The notes under the pieces: generated by a model
Told to the model about the DNA's origin: nothing
Databases searched by the model: none
The model's input: the letters and a program-made list of their open reading frames with translations, nothing else
Shown here: positions 1 through 6,773 of the stretch, piece by piece
Numbering within the stretch: the stretch's first letter is position 1
How the letters are laid out: the number at the start of each line of letters is the position of its first letter
Assembly: GCA_964342835.1 (NCBI GenBank)
Contig: CAYFGJ010000042.1
Coordinates: 1-8,974 of the forward strand
Length of the DNA: 8,974 bases
Source: GCA-2716945 sp964342835
GTDB lineage: Bacteria > Pseudomonadota > Gammaproteobacteria > GCA-002705445 > GCA-002716945
Direction of reading: 5' to 3'
Program-made: the position numbers and the translations under genes

Positions 1-283
1 TTTGTGTATCTAGTTTTGAATCAGTTATTGCTTGAATTCCTGCAGCCATTCCATACTGCATAAATAAATCCATTTTACGTTGTTCTTTGTTATCCAAATA
101 TGTTTCAGCATCAAAATCTTTTACTGATGCAGAAAATTTTACTGGCATGTCACTTACATCAAAAGTTGTGATATTGCTTACGCCAGAAACACCCTCAATA
201 ACAGAATTCCAAAATTCATTTACATTGTTGCCTATTGGTGTAAGACAACCCATCCCCGTGACAACAACTCGTCTTTTTTCCAT
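1..283 (-). CDS. fabF: 3-oxoacyl-[acyl-carrier-protein] synthase II (beta-ketoacyl-ACP synthase), N-terminal part only
   Basis: The first 94 codons of a ketoacyl-ACP synthase; the rest, including the catalytic Cys and two His expected of the family, lies beyond the left edge. The protein opens MEKRRVVVTGMGCLTPIGNN, the typical KAS II N-terminus (RRVVVTGxGxxxPxG), followed by a FWNSVIEGVSGV stretch and a DxxxxLDNKEQRKMDLFMQY stretch that match the FabF thiolase-fold start. FabF condenses malonyl-ACP with a growing acyl-ACP in cytoplasmic fatty-acid elongation. The ATG lies 6 nt after the acpP stop codon, the usual acpP-fabF arrangement, which supports FabF over FabB. No Shine-Dalgarno sequence precedes the ATG, so translation may be coupled to acpP. 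Family length is about 410 residues, so roughly three quarters is missing because of the window and not because of a mutation. Confidence 0.95.
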   Translation of the reverse strand, partial: MEKRRVVVTGMGCLTPIGNNVNEFWNSVIEGVSGVSNITTFDVSDMPVKFSASVKDFDAETYLDNKEQRKMDLFMQYGMAAGIQAITDSKLDTQ

Positions 284-289
284 TAGAAT

Positions 290-526
290 TTATTTGAGAT
301 TATTATTAATATAATCGATAGCCTGTTGCACTGTTGTAATCTTTTCAGCTTCTTCATCAGGTATCTCAGTATCAAATTCTTCCTCTAACGCCATAACAAG
401 CTCAACAGTATCAAGCGAATCCGCTCCCAAATCATCTATAAATTTAGAATCAGACTTGACTTCTACGTCTTTTACACCAAGTTGTTTTACTATGATATTT
501 TTTACTTTTTCTTCTACACTGCTCAT
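290..526 (-). CDS. acpP: Acyl carrier protein
   Basis: A complete 78-residue acidic protein, the normal ACP length. It carries the phosphopantetheine attachment motif GADSLD at residues 34-39, with Ser37 as the modified serine, followed by the acidic helix II (TVELVMALEEEFD) that fatty-acid enzymes recognise. The C-terminus (TTVQQAIDYINNN) is the usual helix IV. AcpP carries acyl intermediates as thioesters between FabD, FabG, FabF and the other type II synthase enzymes. It sits between fabG and fabF, the standard order. The start is fixed by a strong AAGGAG site 9 nt upstream. This gene and dnaK are the only ones here with such a site, which fits the very high demand for ACP. A 74-nt gap separates it from fabG, in which I see no clear terminator or convincing promoter. 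Confidence 0.98.
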   Translation of the reverse strand: MSSVEEKVKNIIVKQLGVKDVEVKSDSKFIDDLGADSLDTVELVMALEEEFDTEIPDEEAEKITTVQQAIDYINNNLK

Positions 527-535
527 TTATTTTTA

Positions 536-541
536 CTCCTT
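536..541 (-). promoter_or_regulatory. Strong Shine-Dalgarno site of acpP
   Basis: On the minus strand the sequence reads AAGGAG followed by a 9-nt A/T-rich spacer and the acpP ATG. This is a near-perfect complement to the 16S rRNA 3' end and fixes the acpP start. Most other genes in the window lack such a site. Confidence 0.85.
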
Positions 542-600
542 AACTTATCTAATTTGATCTTGATTACCTAATTTATTATTGTAAGATATTTTAGACTATT

Positions 601-1338
601 TTACATATATAGCCCACCATTTACATTAATATTTTCTCCGGTTATATATGATGCGTCATCAGAAGCTAAAAATTTAACTGCTGCCGCGAGCTCTTTTGTG
701 TTTCCTATTCTTGATAATGGTATAGCGTCAACCAGTTTTTGTTTCATCTTATCTGGTATATCTTTGGTCATATCTGTTTCTATAAAACCTGGAGATACTG
801 CATTGACTGTGATATTTCTTGAGGCTACTTCTTTAGCTAGTGATTTTGTAAAACCTAATAAAGCTGCTTTAGTAGATGCATAGTTAGTTTGCCCCGCATT
901 ACCCATAACTCCTACAACTGAACTAATATTGATTATTCTTCCATATTTAAGTTTCATCATTTCTTTTAAGAATTCCTTTGTAACTCTGAATACTGAATTA
1001 AGATTTGTATCTACAACATCTTTCCATTCATCATCTGACATTCTTATTAACAGATTGTCTTTAGTTATACCTGCATTATTAACAAGTATAGAAACCACAC
1101 CAAATTTTGCTTTAATAGAAGTATTTAAAGCCTCAATGGATTCTATTTCATTTACATCAAGAACAAAACCCATGCCCATACCATTTAGTTTTTTTATATT
1201 TTCATTAATTATTTTAACACCACTTTCAGACCTAGATGTTCCAATAACTATTGTCTTATCAGAAATTAAAGATGATAATATTTCAGCGCCAATTCCTCGA
1301 TTTGCACCAGTTATTAATATAATTTTTTTATCAGGCAT
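601..1338 (-). CDS. fabG: 3-oxoacyl-[acyl-carrier-protein] reductase
   Basis: A complete 245-residue short-chain dehydrogenase/reductase of the expected FabG length. The Rossmann nucleotide loop TGANRGIG is at residues 10-17 and NNAG at 87-90. The catalytic tetrad is readable as Asn112 (DTNLNSVF), Ser140 (INISSVVG), Tyr153 and Lys157 (NYASTK). The downstream SPGFIETDMT and the C-terminal YITGENINVNGG are typical of FabG. It reduces 3-oxoacyl-ACP to 3-hydroxyacyl-ACP with NADPH in each elongation cycle. Its position between fabD and acpP makes the assignment firmer than for an isolated SDR. The ATG lies inside the end of fabD (8-nt overlap), so coupled translation is likely. The nearest purine-rich stretch (GAGG) is about 13 nt upstream, too far to be a good ribosome site. 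All catalytic residues are intact. Confidence 0.97.
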   Translation of the reverse strand: MPDKKIILITGANRGIGAEILSSLISDKTIVIGTSRSESGVKIINENIKKLNGMGMGFVLDVNEIESIEALNTSIKAKFGVVSILVNNAGITKDNLLIRMSDDEWKDVVDTNLNSVFRVTKEFLKEMMKLKYGRIINISSVVGVMGNAGQTNYASTKAALLGFTKSLAKEVASRNITVNAVSPGFIETDMTKDIPDKMKQKLVDAIPLSRIGNTKELAAAVKFLASDDASYITGENINVNGGLYM

Positions 1339-2269
1339 TATTGTCTATTAACCTCACCGCTTGATCTATAACACTCGAATCTGAAATAGAAATCGTAGAT
1401 AATTCTTTACTGATTCTTTTATTCAATCCCGTTAGTACATTGCCTGGACCAATTTCAATAAATATTTCTATATTTGATTTTGTTATATTTTTTACGGATT
1501 GTGACCACATAACTGCACTATGAATTTGTTTAGTTAATGTACTTATTATATCATCTTTCGAGGTTTTTGACTGAGCATCCTCATTATGAATAACTGGAAA
1601 TAATTGGTCGTTAAAATCTATATTTAACAATAGTTTATTTAGTTTTTCTGAACACGTTTTCATAATAGATGTATGCGCTGCAACACTAACTGGTAAAACT
1701 TTTACTATTTTTGCTCCTGCTTTTTTGAATTCATCTGATGATTTTTCGATGAGATCGTTATTTCCTGCCACTACAATCTGAGAATCAGAGTTAAAATTAA
1801 CTGCTTCTATAACATTGTTTCCAGATGATAATGAACTGCAAATATCAATGACTTGGTCACCATTAAGTCCGATTATAGCCGCCATACTACCTTTAATATT
1901 TCCCATTGCATCAACCATCATCTTTGCTCTCTCTGATACGAGTTTTAGCCCATCTGATAACGATAAAACTCCACTCGCAACTAATGCACTATACTCACCT
2001 AAACTGTGTCCAGCAGCAAATGATGGGTTGAGTTTTATTTTTTTACACCATACTCTCCACATTGCAATAGATGTTGCTAACATAATAGGTTGAGTATAAA
2101 CGGTATTATTTAGTTTTGACTCATCTTCGACAATTTTTATAACATCATATTCCAATATTTTAGATGATTCGTTTAATGTATCTATGAATATTTTGTTATC
2201 AAGATATGCTTGCAACATATCTTTATGTTGTGATCCTTGGCCAGGAAATAAAACTGCATATGATTTCAT
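1331..2269 (-). CDS. fabD: Malonyl-CoA:ACP transacylase
   Basis: A complete 312-residue FabD, matching the usual length of about 310. The N-terminal LFPGQGSQ (residues 7-14) supplies the oxyanion-hole Gln11. GHSLGEY at 87-93 holds the nucleophile Ser89. Arg114 (VSERAKMM) is the malonate-carboxylate binder, and His199 (SVAAHTSIM) the catalytic histidine. The IEIGPGNVLTGL block at residues 271-282 is the standard C-terminal motif. FabD moves malonyl from CoA to AcpP, committing it to fatty-acid synthesis. The start codon overlaps the dapB stop as ATGA (4 nt), and its own TGA stop overlaps fabG by 8 nt. No Shine-Dalgarno sequence is visible, so coupling from dapB seems likely. The upstream neighbour is unusual: in many proteobacteria fabD follows fabH or plsX, whereas here it follows dapB. 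Confidence 0.97.
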   Translation of the reverse strand: MKSYAVLFPGQGSQHKDMLQAYLDNKIFIDTLNESSKILEYDVIKIVEDESKLNNTVYTQPIMLATSIAMWRVWCKKIKLNPSFAAGHSLGEYSALVASGVLSLSDGLKLVSERAKMMVDAMGNIKGSMAAIIGLNGDQVIDICSSLSSGNNVIEAVNFNSDSQIVVAGNNDLIEKSSDEFKKAGAKIVKVLPVSVAAHTSIMKTCSEKLNKLLLNIDFNDQLFPVIHNEDAQSKTSKDDIISTLTKQIHSAVMWSQSVKNITKSNIEIFIEIGPGNVLTGLNKRISKELSTISISDSSVIDQAVRLIDNNA

Positions 2270-3003
2270 GATTTAGAATTTAAAAAATGTTGATAATTAT
2301 ATAATCCTGGTTTCTGATCAGCTATCCATATCGCAGTCTCAAGAGCTCCTCTTGCAAATATTGATCTATCAAAAGCTGTATGAATAACATTAATCTTGTT
2401 GTTATCATTTTCAAAGATAATTTCATGTGTACCTACTTCGGAATCAATTCTTGATGAATTAATTTTAATTTCACTTTTATTTTTTATACTGGAACTATTA
2501 TCAGTAATAATTGATGCTATTTTAATTGCTGTGCCAGATGGTTTATCAACTTTATTTTTATGATGAGTTTCATTAATAATAACTTTATAATTTTTTAAAA
2601 CTTTAGCTAGATGTTCAATTGCAGAAAATGTTGCATTTACACCATAACTCATATTAGGTGCTAACAATATAGGTATACTTTGACTAGCATGATTAATTTG
2701 ATCAAGTTGTTGTTCGTTAAACCCTGTCGTGCCAATTGTGATTGGTTTTTTTATTTCTATACATTTAGCAATCAACTCTATCGTCGATTGTGGTAATGAA
2801 AAATCAATAATAGAATCAAATAAATTAGATTCATTTTTTATATTTGATGTTAATGTTAATGATGTTTTTGGATTTGATTTTATTTTCTCATCTAAATCAC
2901 AACCAACTGTTATTTTGCAATTAGAAAAATTTTGTGATTCTTTGTAGATAGATTGTCCCATTCTACCAAAAAAACCATTTATAGCAATGTTATATTCTTT
3001 CAT
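2266..3003 (-). CDS. dapB: 4-hydroxy-tetrahydrodipicolinate reductase, short form
   Basis: A 245-residue DapB, about 25 residues shorter than the E. coli type. The nucleotide loop is GFFGRMG at residues 10-16 (consensus GxxGRMG), with GTTG at 91-94 and APNMSYGVN at 115-123. The catalytic motif ETHHKNKVDKPSGTA spans 145-159, with His147, His148 and Lys151 as active-site residues. GTHEI at 191-195 and the C-terminal FARGALETAIW are also typical. It reduces the product of DapA to tetrahydrodipicolinate for lysine and diaminopimelate. Most of the missing length lies between PSGTA and GTHEI, where proteobacterial enzymes usually have a longer loop. The key residues remain, so it should be active. 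It starts 2 nt after dnaJ (TAATAATG) and overlaps fabD by 4 nt. An acidic DLDE at 36-39 in the cofactor-specificity loop might favour NADH, but this is only inference. Confidence 0.95.
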   Translation of the reverse strand: MKEYNIAINGFFGRMGQSIYKESQNFSNCKITVGCDLDEKIKSNPKTSLTLTSNIKNESNLFDSIIDFSLPQSTIELIAKCIEIKKPITIGTTGFNEQQLDQINHASQSIPILLAPNMSYGVNATFSAIEHLAKVLKNYKVIINETHHKNKVDKPSGTAIKIASIITDNSSSIKNKSEIKINSSRIDSEVGTHEIIFENDNNKINVIHTAFDRSIFARGALETAIWIADQKPGLYNYQHFLNSKS

Positions 3004-3005
3004 TA

Positions 3006-4121
3006 TTATTCAAAAAATTCTTTTATATTATCTACCCAACTTTTCTCTTTTGGTTTGTGTGTTGATTTGTTTTTCCCAAAGGATTGATCAAGTTTTTTCA
3101 AAATTTCTTTTTGTTCATTAGTTAAATTTATTGGTGTCTCAACAATTACTCTGCAGTATAAATCCCCAATATTATTTGATCTAATAGATTGAACTCCTTT
3201 ATGTTTAATTCTAAACGCTTTCCCAGTTTGCGTCCCAGTTGGTATTTTTAGTTCAACTTTACCATTAAGCGTCGGAACTATTATTTTATCTCCCAACGTA
3301 GCTGATGTAAAATTAATTGGAACTTCGCACAAGAGATCATCTCCATCACGTTGAAAAAATTTATGAGGAGATACTTTAATACTTACATACAAATCACCTG
3401 AAACGCCGTTATTTGGTCCTGCTTCACCTTCACCAGACAATCTAATCTGATCTCCTGTATCTACACCTTTTGGTATTTTAACTGATAGGTTTTTTGTTTT
3501 CTTAATTCTTCCTGCTCCTGAGCAAGTATTGCATGGTTTGGTAATCTTTTTTCCTCTACCACGACAAGCTGGACATGTTTGTTGCATAGAAAAAAATCCC
3601 TGGCTAACACGTATATGTCCATTACCATTACATTGATTACAAATAGAGAATGCAGTTCCTTTATCAGCTCCTGTTCCTTTACAATCTTTACAATTAATAG
3701 TTGTTGGTATTTTTAATTTAATTTCCTTGCCTGCAATTGCTTCTTCTAATGATAATTCAATTTGATATTCCAGATCGCTCCCTCTTCTTGATTGATTTGT
3801 GGAACGTGATGAATTCCCAAAAATATCACCAAATACATCACCAAAAATATCATTAAAAGAACCCCCGCTAAAGCCACCTGCTTGTCCAAATCTGGAATTA
3901 ATTCCTTCGTGTCCAAATTGGTCATATGTATTTCTTTTTTCAGGGTCACTTAGAACTTCGTAAGCTTCTGACAATTCCTTAAACTTTGCTTCTGCATCCT
4001 TATCTCCTTGATTCCTATCCGGATGATGTTTCATAGCTAATTTTTTATAAGCTCTTTTAATTGCATCAGCTGATGCATCTCTATTAACACCGAGAGTTGA
4101 GTAATAATCAGCTTTTGACAT
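3006..4121 (-). CDS. dnaJ: Hsp40 co-chaperone DnaJ
   Basis: A complete 371-residue class I DnaJ with all domains in order. The J domain spans residues 1-70 with HPD at 33-35, which triggers DnaK ATP hydrolysis. A Gly/Phe-rich linker runs about 72-103. The zinc-binding region has four CxxCxGxG repeats at 144-151, 161-168, 183-190 and 197-204, all eight cysteines present. The C-terminal substrate-binding domains follow at about 210-340, with a Lys-rich tail. DnaJ delivers unfolded proteins to DnaK in the cytoplasm. It begins 6 nt after dnaK and has no Shine-Dalgarno sequence, so it is almost certainly translated from the dnaK message. dapB follows after only 2 nt. Nothing is truncated or missing. 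Confidence 0.98.
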   Translation of the reverse strand: MSKADYYSTLGVNRDASADAIKRAYKKLAMKHHPDRNQGDKDAEAKFKELSEAYEVLSDPEKRNTYDQFGHEGINSRFGQAGGFSGGSFNDIFGDVFGDIFGNSSRSTNQSRRGSDLEYQIELSLEEAIAGKEIKLKIPTTINCKDCKGTGADKGTAFSICNQCNGNGHIRVSQGFFSMQQTCPACRGRGKKITKPCNTCSGAGRIKKTKNLSVKIPKGVDTGDQIRLSGEGEAGPNNGVSGDLYVSIKVSPHKFFQRDGDDLLCEVPINFTSATLGDKIIVPTLNGKVELKIPTGTQTGKAFRIKHKGVQSIRSNNIGDLYCRVIVETPINLTNEQKEILKKLDQSFGKNKSTHKPKEKSWVDNIKEFFE

Positions 4122-4127
4122 AATTAA

Positions 4128-6065
4128 TTATTTTTTGTCAGCTTTTGTTTCTTTTGGCTCATCATCAACTTCTTTAAAATCTGCATCGACAGCATCGTTA
4201 TTTTTATTATCTTCTTTTGCAGTTTCGTTGGCCTGTTGAGTGGCAGCTTGTTCTTTATACGCTTGTTCTGCAATTTTACCAGCTGCTTCAGTAAGTTTTG
4301 TAGTTTTTTCTTTTATCTTAACGATATCTTCTTTTTTAATTTCATCTTTTAGATCAGATATAGCAGTTTTAACTTTTTCAACTTCACTTTTATCAGCTTT
4401 ATCACCTAGATCTTTTATTGCTTTTTCTGATCCGTGTATCATTGCTTCAGCTTGGTTTTTTGTATCAACTAGATCCTTAATTTTTTTATCTTCCTCTGCG
4501 TGTGTTTCTGCATCCTTAATCATTTTTTGAATTTCATCCTCAGATAATCCACTAGATGCTTTGATAATTATTGATTGTTCTTTTCCTGTGGCATTATCTT
4601 TAGCCGATACATTTAAAATACCATTTGCATCTATATCAAAAGTTACCTCTATTTGCGGGGTTCCTCTTGGTGCAGGAGGTATGTCAGCTAAATCAAATTT
4701 ACCAAGTGATTTGTTTCCAGAAGCAACTTCTCTTTCTCCTTGCAAAACATGTACCGTAACTGCAGGCTGATTATCTTCTGCTGTAGAAAAAATCTGAGAT
4801 TTTTTTGTAGGTATAGTTGTATTTTTTTCTATTAATGGCGTTCTCACTCCACCCATTGTTTCTATTCCAAGAGTTAAAGGTGTAACATCTAACAATAATA
4901 CATCTTTAACATCGCCACCTAATACACCTGCTTGTATTGCGGCACCCATAGCTACTGCTTCATCTGGATTAACTTCTTTCTTTGGCTCTTTATTAAAAAA
5001 ATCTTTTACTATTTCTTGAACTTTGGGCATTCTTGTTTGACCACCCACCAATATTACTTCGTGAATATCTGAAACTGATAATTCAGCATCTTTAAGTGCT
5101 ATCTTACAAGGTTCAATTGTTTTTTGTATTAAATCTTCTACGAGTGATTCTAATTTAGCTCTGGTTAGTTTCATATTTAAATGTTTTGGTCCACTAGCAT
5201 CAGCTGTAACATAAGGTAAATTAATATCAGTTTGAGAGCTTGATGAAAGCTCAATTTTAGCTTTTTCAGCTGCTTCTTTTAATCTTTGGACTGCCAAAGG
5301 ATCTTTTTTTAAATCTATTGCTTGATCTTTTTTAAATTCATCAGCAAGATAATCAATCAGCCTTAAATCAAAATCTTCTCCTCCGAGAAAAGTATCTCCA
5401 CTAGTAGATAAAACTTCAAATTGCTGTTCACCATCAATTTTAGTCATTTCTATAATTGAAACATCAAAGGTTCCTCCGCCTAAATCATAAACAGCTACTT
5501 TTTTTTCAGCTGATGATTTGTCTAATCCATAAGCTAATGCAGCAGCAGTCGGTTCATTTATGATTCTTTTGACATCAAGTCCTGCAATTCGTCCAGCTTC
5601 TTTTGTAGCTTGTCTTTGAGAGTCATTAAAATATGCTGGCACGGTAATTACTGCTTCTTTTACTTCAGAACCCTGATAATCTTCAGCCGTTTGTTTCATT
5701 TTACGTAACACTTCAGCAGATATAGCTTGCGGTGGAACTTTTTTATCGTTTGCTTCAACCCAAGCATCACCATTATCATGTTTTACAATACCATAAGGCA
5801 CTATTTTTATATCTTTTTGGACTTCATCTTCATCAAATTTTCGACCTATTAATCTCTTAATTGCATAAAGTGTATTAGTAGGATTGGTTACAGCCTGTCT
5901 TTTTGCAGATTGTCCAACTAATATTTCATTATCTTGGTTATATGCTACGTACGATGGTGTTGTTCTATCCCCTTCGCTATTTTCGATTACCTTTGGTTTA
6001 TTGCCATCCATTATAGAAACACAAGAATTAGTGGTTCCAAGATCAATTCCAATAATTTTAGACAT
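4128..6065 (-). CDS. dnaK: Hsp70 chaperone DnaK
   Basis: A complete 645-residue Hsp70, normal for a proteobacterium. The ATPase domain begins IGIDLGTTNSCV (5-16), with VPAYFNDSQR (142-151), INEPTAAALAYG (169-180), the phosphate loop DLGGGTFD (194-201) including Thr199, and the adenosine motif LVGGQTRMP (339-347). The interdomain linker DVLLLDVTPL is at 388-397. The substrate-binding beta domain follows to about 505, then a helical lid. The C-terminal tail is Gln/Asn/Asp/Lys-rich and ends in a variant of the usual acidic EEVKD motif (DADFKEVDDE). DnaK binds exposed hydrophobic peptides in cycles driven by ATP, DnaJ and GrpE. A strong GAAGGAG ribosome site 7 nt upstream fixes the start, and a sigma-32-like promoter lies upstream. 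GGQTRMP and the PAVTVHVLQGER segment look gamma/beta-proteobacterial. Confidence 0.99.
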   Translation of the reverse strand: MSKIIGIDLGTTNSCVSIMDGNKPKVIENSEGDRTTPSYVAYNQDNEILVGQSAKRQAVTNPTNTLYAIKRLIGRKFDEDEVQKDIKIVPYGIVKHDNGDAWVEANDKKVPPQAISAEVLRKMKQTAEDYQGSEVKEAVITVPAYFNDSQRQATKEAGRIAGLDVKRIINEPTAAALAYGLDKSSAEKKVAVYDLGGGTFDVSIIEMTKIDGEQQFEVLSTSGDTFLGGEDFDLRLIDYLADEFKKDQAIDLKKDPLAVQRLKEAAEKAKIELSSSSQTDINLPYVTADASGPKHLNMKLTRAKLESLVEDLIQKTIEPCKIALKDAELSVSDIHEVILVGGQTRMPKVQEIVKDFFNKEPKKEVNPDEAVAMGAAIQAGVLGGDVKDVLLLDVTPLTLGIETMGGVRTPLIEKNTTIPTKKSQIFSTAEDNQPAVTVHVLQGEREVASGNKSLGKFDLADIPPAPRGTPQIEVTFDIDANGILNVSAKDNATGKEQSIIIKASSGLSEDEIQKMIKDAETHAEEDKKIKDLVDTKNQAEAMIHGSEKAIKDLGDKADKSEVEKVKTAISDLKDEIKKEDIVKIKEKTTKLTEAAGKIAEQAYKEQAATQQANETAKEDNKNNDAVDADFKEVDDEPKETKADKK

Positions 6066-6072
6066 TCATACT

Positions 6073-6078
6073 CTCCTT
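6073..6078 (-). promoter_or_regulatory. Strong Shine-Dalgarno site of dnaK
   Basis: On the minus strand AAGGAG (within GAAGGAGAG) is followed by a 7-nt spacer and the dnaK ATG. This is optimal spacing, and one of only two strong ribosome-binding sites in the window. It settles the dnaK start. Confidence 0.88.
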
Positions 6079-6126
6079 CGTTTTCCTATGACAAAGTCTG
6101 TTTTCTTTATCTTACTGGTAAGTAAG

Positions 6127-6152
6127 GTATGGTCATTTTTTGATATTTCAAG
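6127..6152 (-). promoter_or_regulatory. Putative heat-shock (sigma-32/RpoH) promoter of dnaK
   Basis: Reading the minus strand, CTTGAAA (6152-6146) is a perfect match to the sigma-32 -35 element. A 12-nt spacer follows, then ACCATAC (6133-6127), close to the -10 consensus CCCATnT. Transcription would start near 6120, giving a leader of about 55 nt before dnaK. The -35 would also suit sigma-70, but no good TATAAT-like box lies at 16-18 nt, which favours RpoH. It begins 5 nt downstream of the grpE stop codon. It could drive dnaK-dnaJ and, given the tight spacing, dapB-fabD-fabG as well. It was identified by eye and is untested. Confidence 0.65.
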
Positions 6153-6156
6153 AAAA

Positions 6157-6711
6157 TTAAGTATTTTTGACAACAATAACTAAAGCTGGCTTTATAACTC
6201 TAGTATTCAACATATAACCTTTTTGTATTACCTCTATTATGTCATTATCTTTTTTCTTTTTATCTGCTTTAGTGCTTATAGCTTGATGATAATCTGGATT
6301 AAATTTATCATTTAAAGGGTTGATTTCTATAAGATTATTAGACTTAAAGAATTTCTTAAACATAGATAATAACAATTCATTACCTTCTTTGATTTTTTCA
6401 TAAGACTTAGAATTATCAGATGTTTTTAGGCTTAATTCTAAACTGTCATATATTGGTAATATCTCCAAAATTAATGATTCATTTGAATATTTATATATCG
6501 ATTCTACTTCTTTTTGGTTTCTTTTCTTGATGTTTTCTATCTCAGCTTTGGCCCTTAACAAAGCATCATATGTTTCATCATATTTTTTTTGCAAATCTTT
6601 CTGTTCTGTTGAAGCTTTGGTATTTCCACTATCTGTAGATGATTCCTCATCTTTATCAGAACCAATATCAGGTGATTTATTGTTGTTATCTTTTGTCTTG
6701 TCTTTATTCAT
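6157..6711 (-). CDS. grpE: Nucleotide exchange factor GrpE
   Basis: A complete 184-residue GrpE (E. coli 197). Residues 1-38 are a low-complexity, Asp/Ser/Lys/Asn-rich, probably disordered segment. A long helical region with charged heptads follows at about 38-85 (LQKKYDETYDALLRAKAEIE), the dimer stalk. The C-terminal beta domain carries the family signature: FNPDYHQAI (137-145) and QKGYMLNTRVIKPALVIV (163-180). GrpE dimers open the DnaK nucleotide cleft to release ADP. It lies upstream of dnaK, separated by 91 nt holding the heat-shock-like promoter. No Shine-Dalgarno sequence precedes the ATG. A sigma-70-like promoter fits just upstream. The basal helix of the signature has Lys where many homologues have Arg (RVIKPA for RVIRPA), a conservative change. 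Confidence 0.96.
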   Translation of the reverse strand: MNKDKTKDNNNKSPDIGSDKDEESSTDSGNTKASTEQKDLQKKYDETYDALLRAKAEIENIKKRNQKEVESIYKYSNESLILEILPIYDSLELSLKTSDNSKSYEKIKEGNELLLSMFKKFFKSNNLIEINPLNDKFNPDYHQAISTKADKKKKDNDIIEVIQKGYMLNTRVIKPALVIVVKNT

Positions 6712-6731
6712 ATTTTGTAAACACTTTCATT

Positions 6732-6759
6732 ATTTTAACGATTGTCTAAAAATATACAA
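6732..6759 (-). promoter_or_regulatory. Putative sigma-70-type promoter of grpE
   Basis: On the minus strand TTGTAT (6759-6754) and TAAAAT (6737-6732) are separated by 16 nt, giving a start site near 6725 and a leader of about 14 nt. In such AT-rich DNA a chance match is quite possible. No sigma-32 motif is visible upstream of grpE. It overlaps the ispG promoter on the other strand. Confidence 0.4.
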
Positions 6760-6765
6760 TATAAT
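6760..6765 (+). promoter_or_regulatory. Putative -10 box of ispG, very close to the start codon
   Basis: A perfect TATAAT lies only 8 nt before the ispG ATG. Transcription would then start at or within 1-3 nt of the ATG, producing a leaderless or nearly leaderless message. No good -35 is found at 15-18 nt (AACGAT at 17 nt); TTGTCT exists but only 12 nt upstream. The one purine-rich stretch (AGGA, 6768-6771) is 2 nt from the ATG, too near to act as a ribosome site. Confidence 0.4.
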
Positions 6766-6773
6766 ACAGGATT

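Noticed and set aside
548..575. Direct repeat CTAATTT (549-555 and 568-574) in the fabG-acpP gap, a possible regulator site such as a FabR- or FapR-like operator.
   Set aside because: Seven A/T-rich bases repeated once in very AT-rich DNA are not significant, and the repeat is not the palindrome expected of those regulators.
929..1351. A 140-codon open frame on the plus strand opposite fabG, and similar long plus-strand frames opposite dnaK, fabD and dapB.
   Set aside because: They are antisense shadows of well-supported genes, with no ribosome sites or recognisable domains and with hydrophobic composition typical of reverse-strand translation.
3746..3949. A 67-codon minus-strand open frame inside dnaJ in another frame.
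   Set aside because: dnaJ is complete and conserved across this region; the internal frame has no recognisable motif or ribosome site.
6111..6126. Inverted repeat CTTAC-TGGTAA-GTAAG just downstream of the putative dnaK -10 box, a possible operator or RNA thermometer element.
   Set aside because: The stem is only 5 bp and AT-rich, does not match the CIRCE operator, and does not pair with the Shine-Dalgarno site. Such repeats are expected by chance here.
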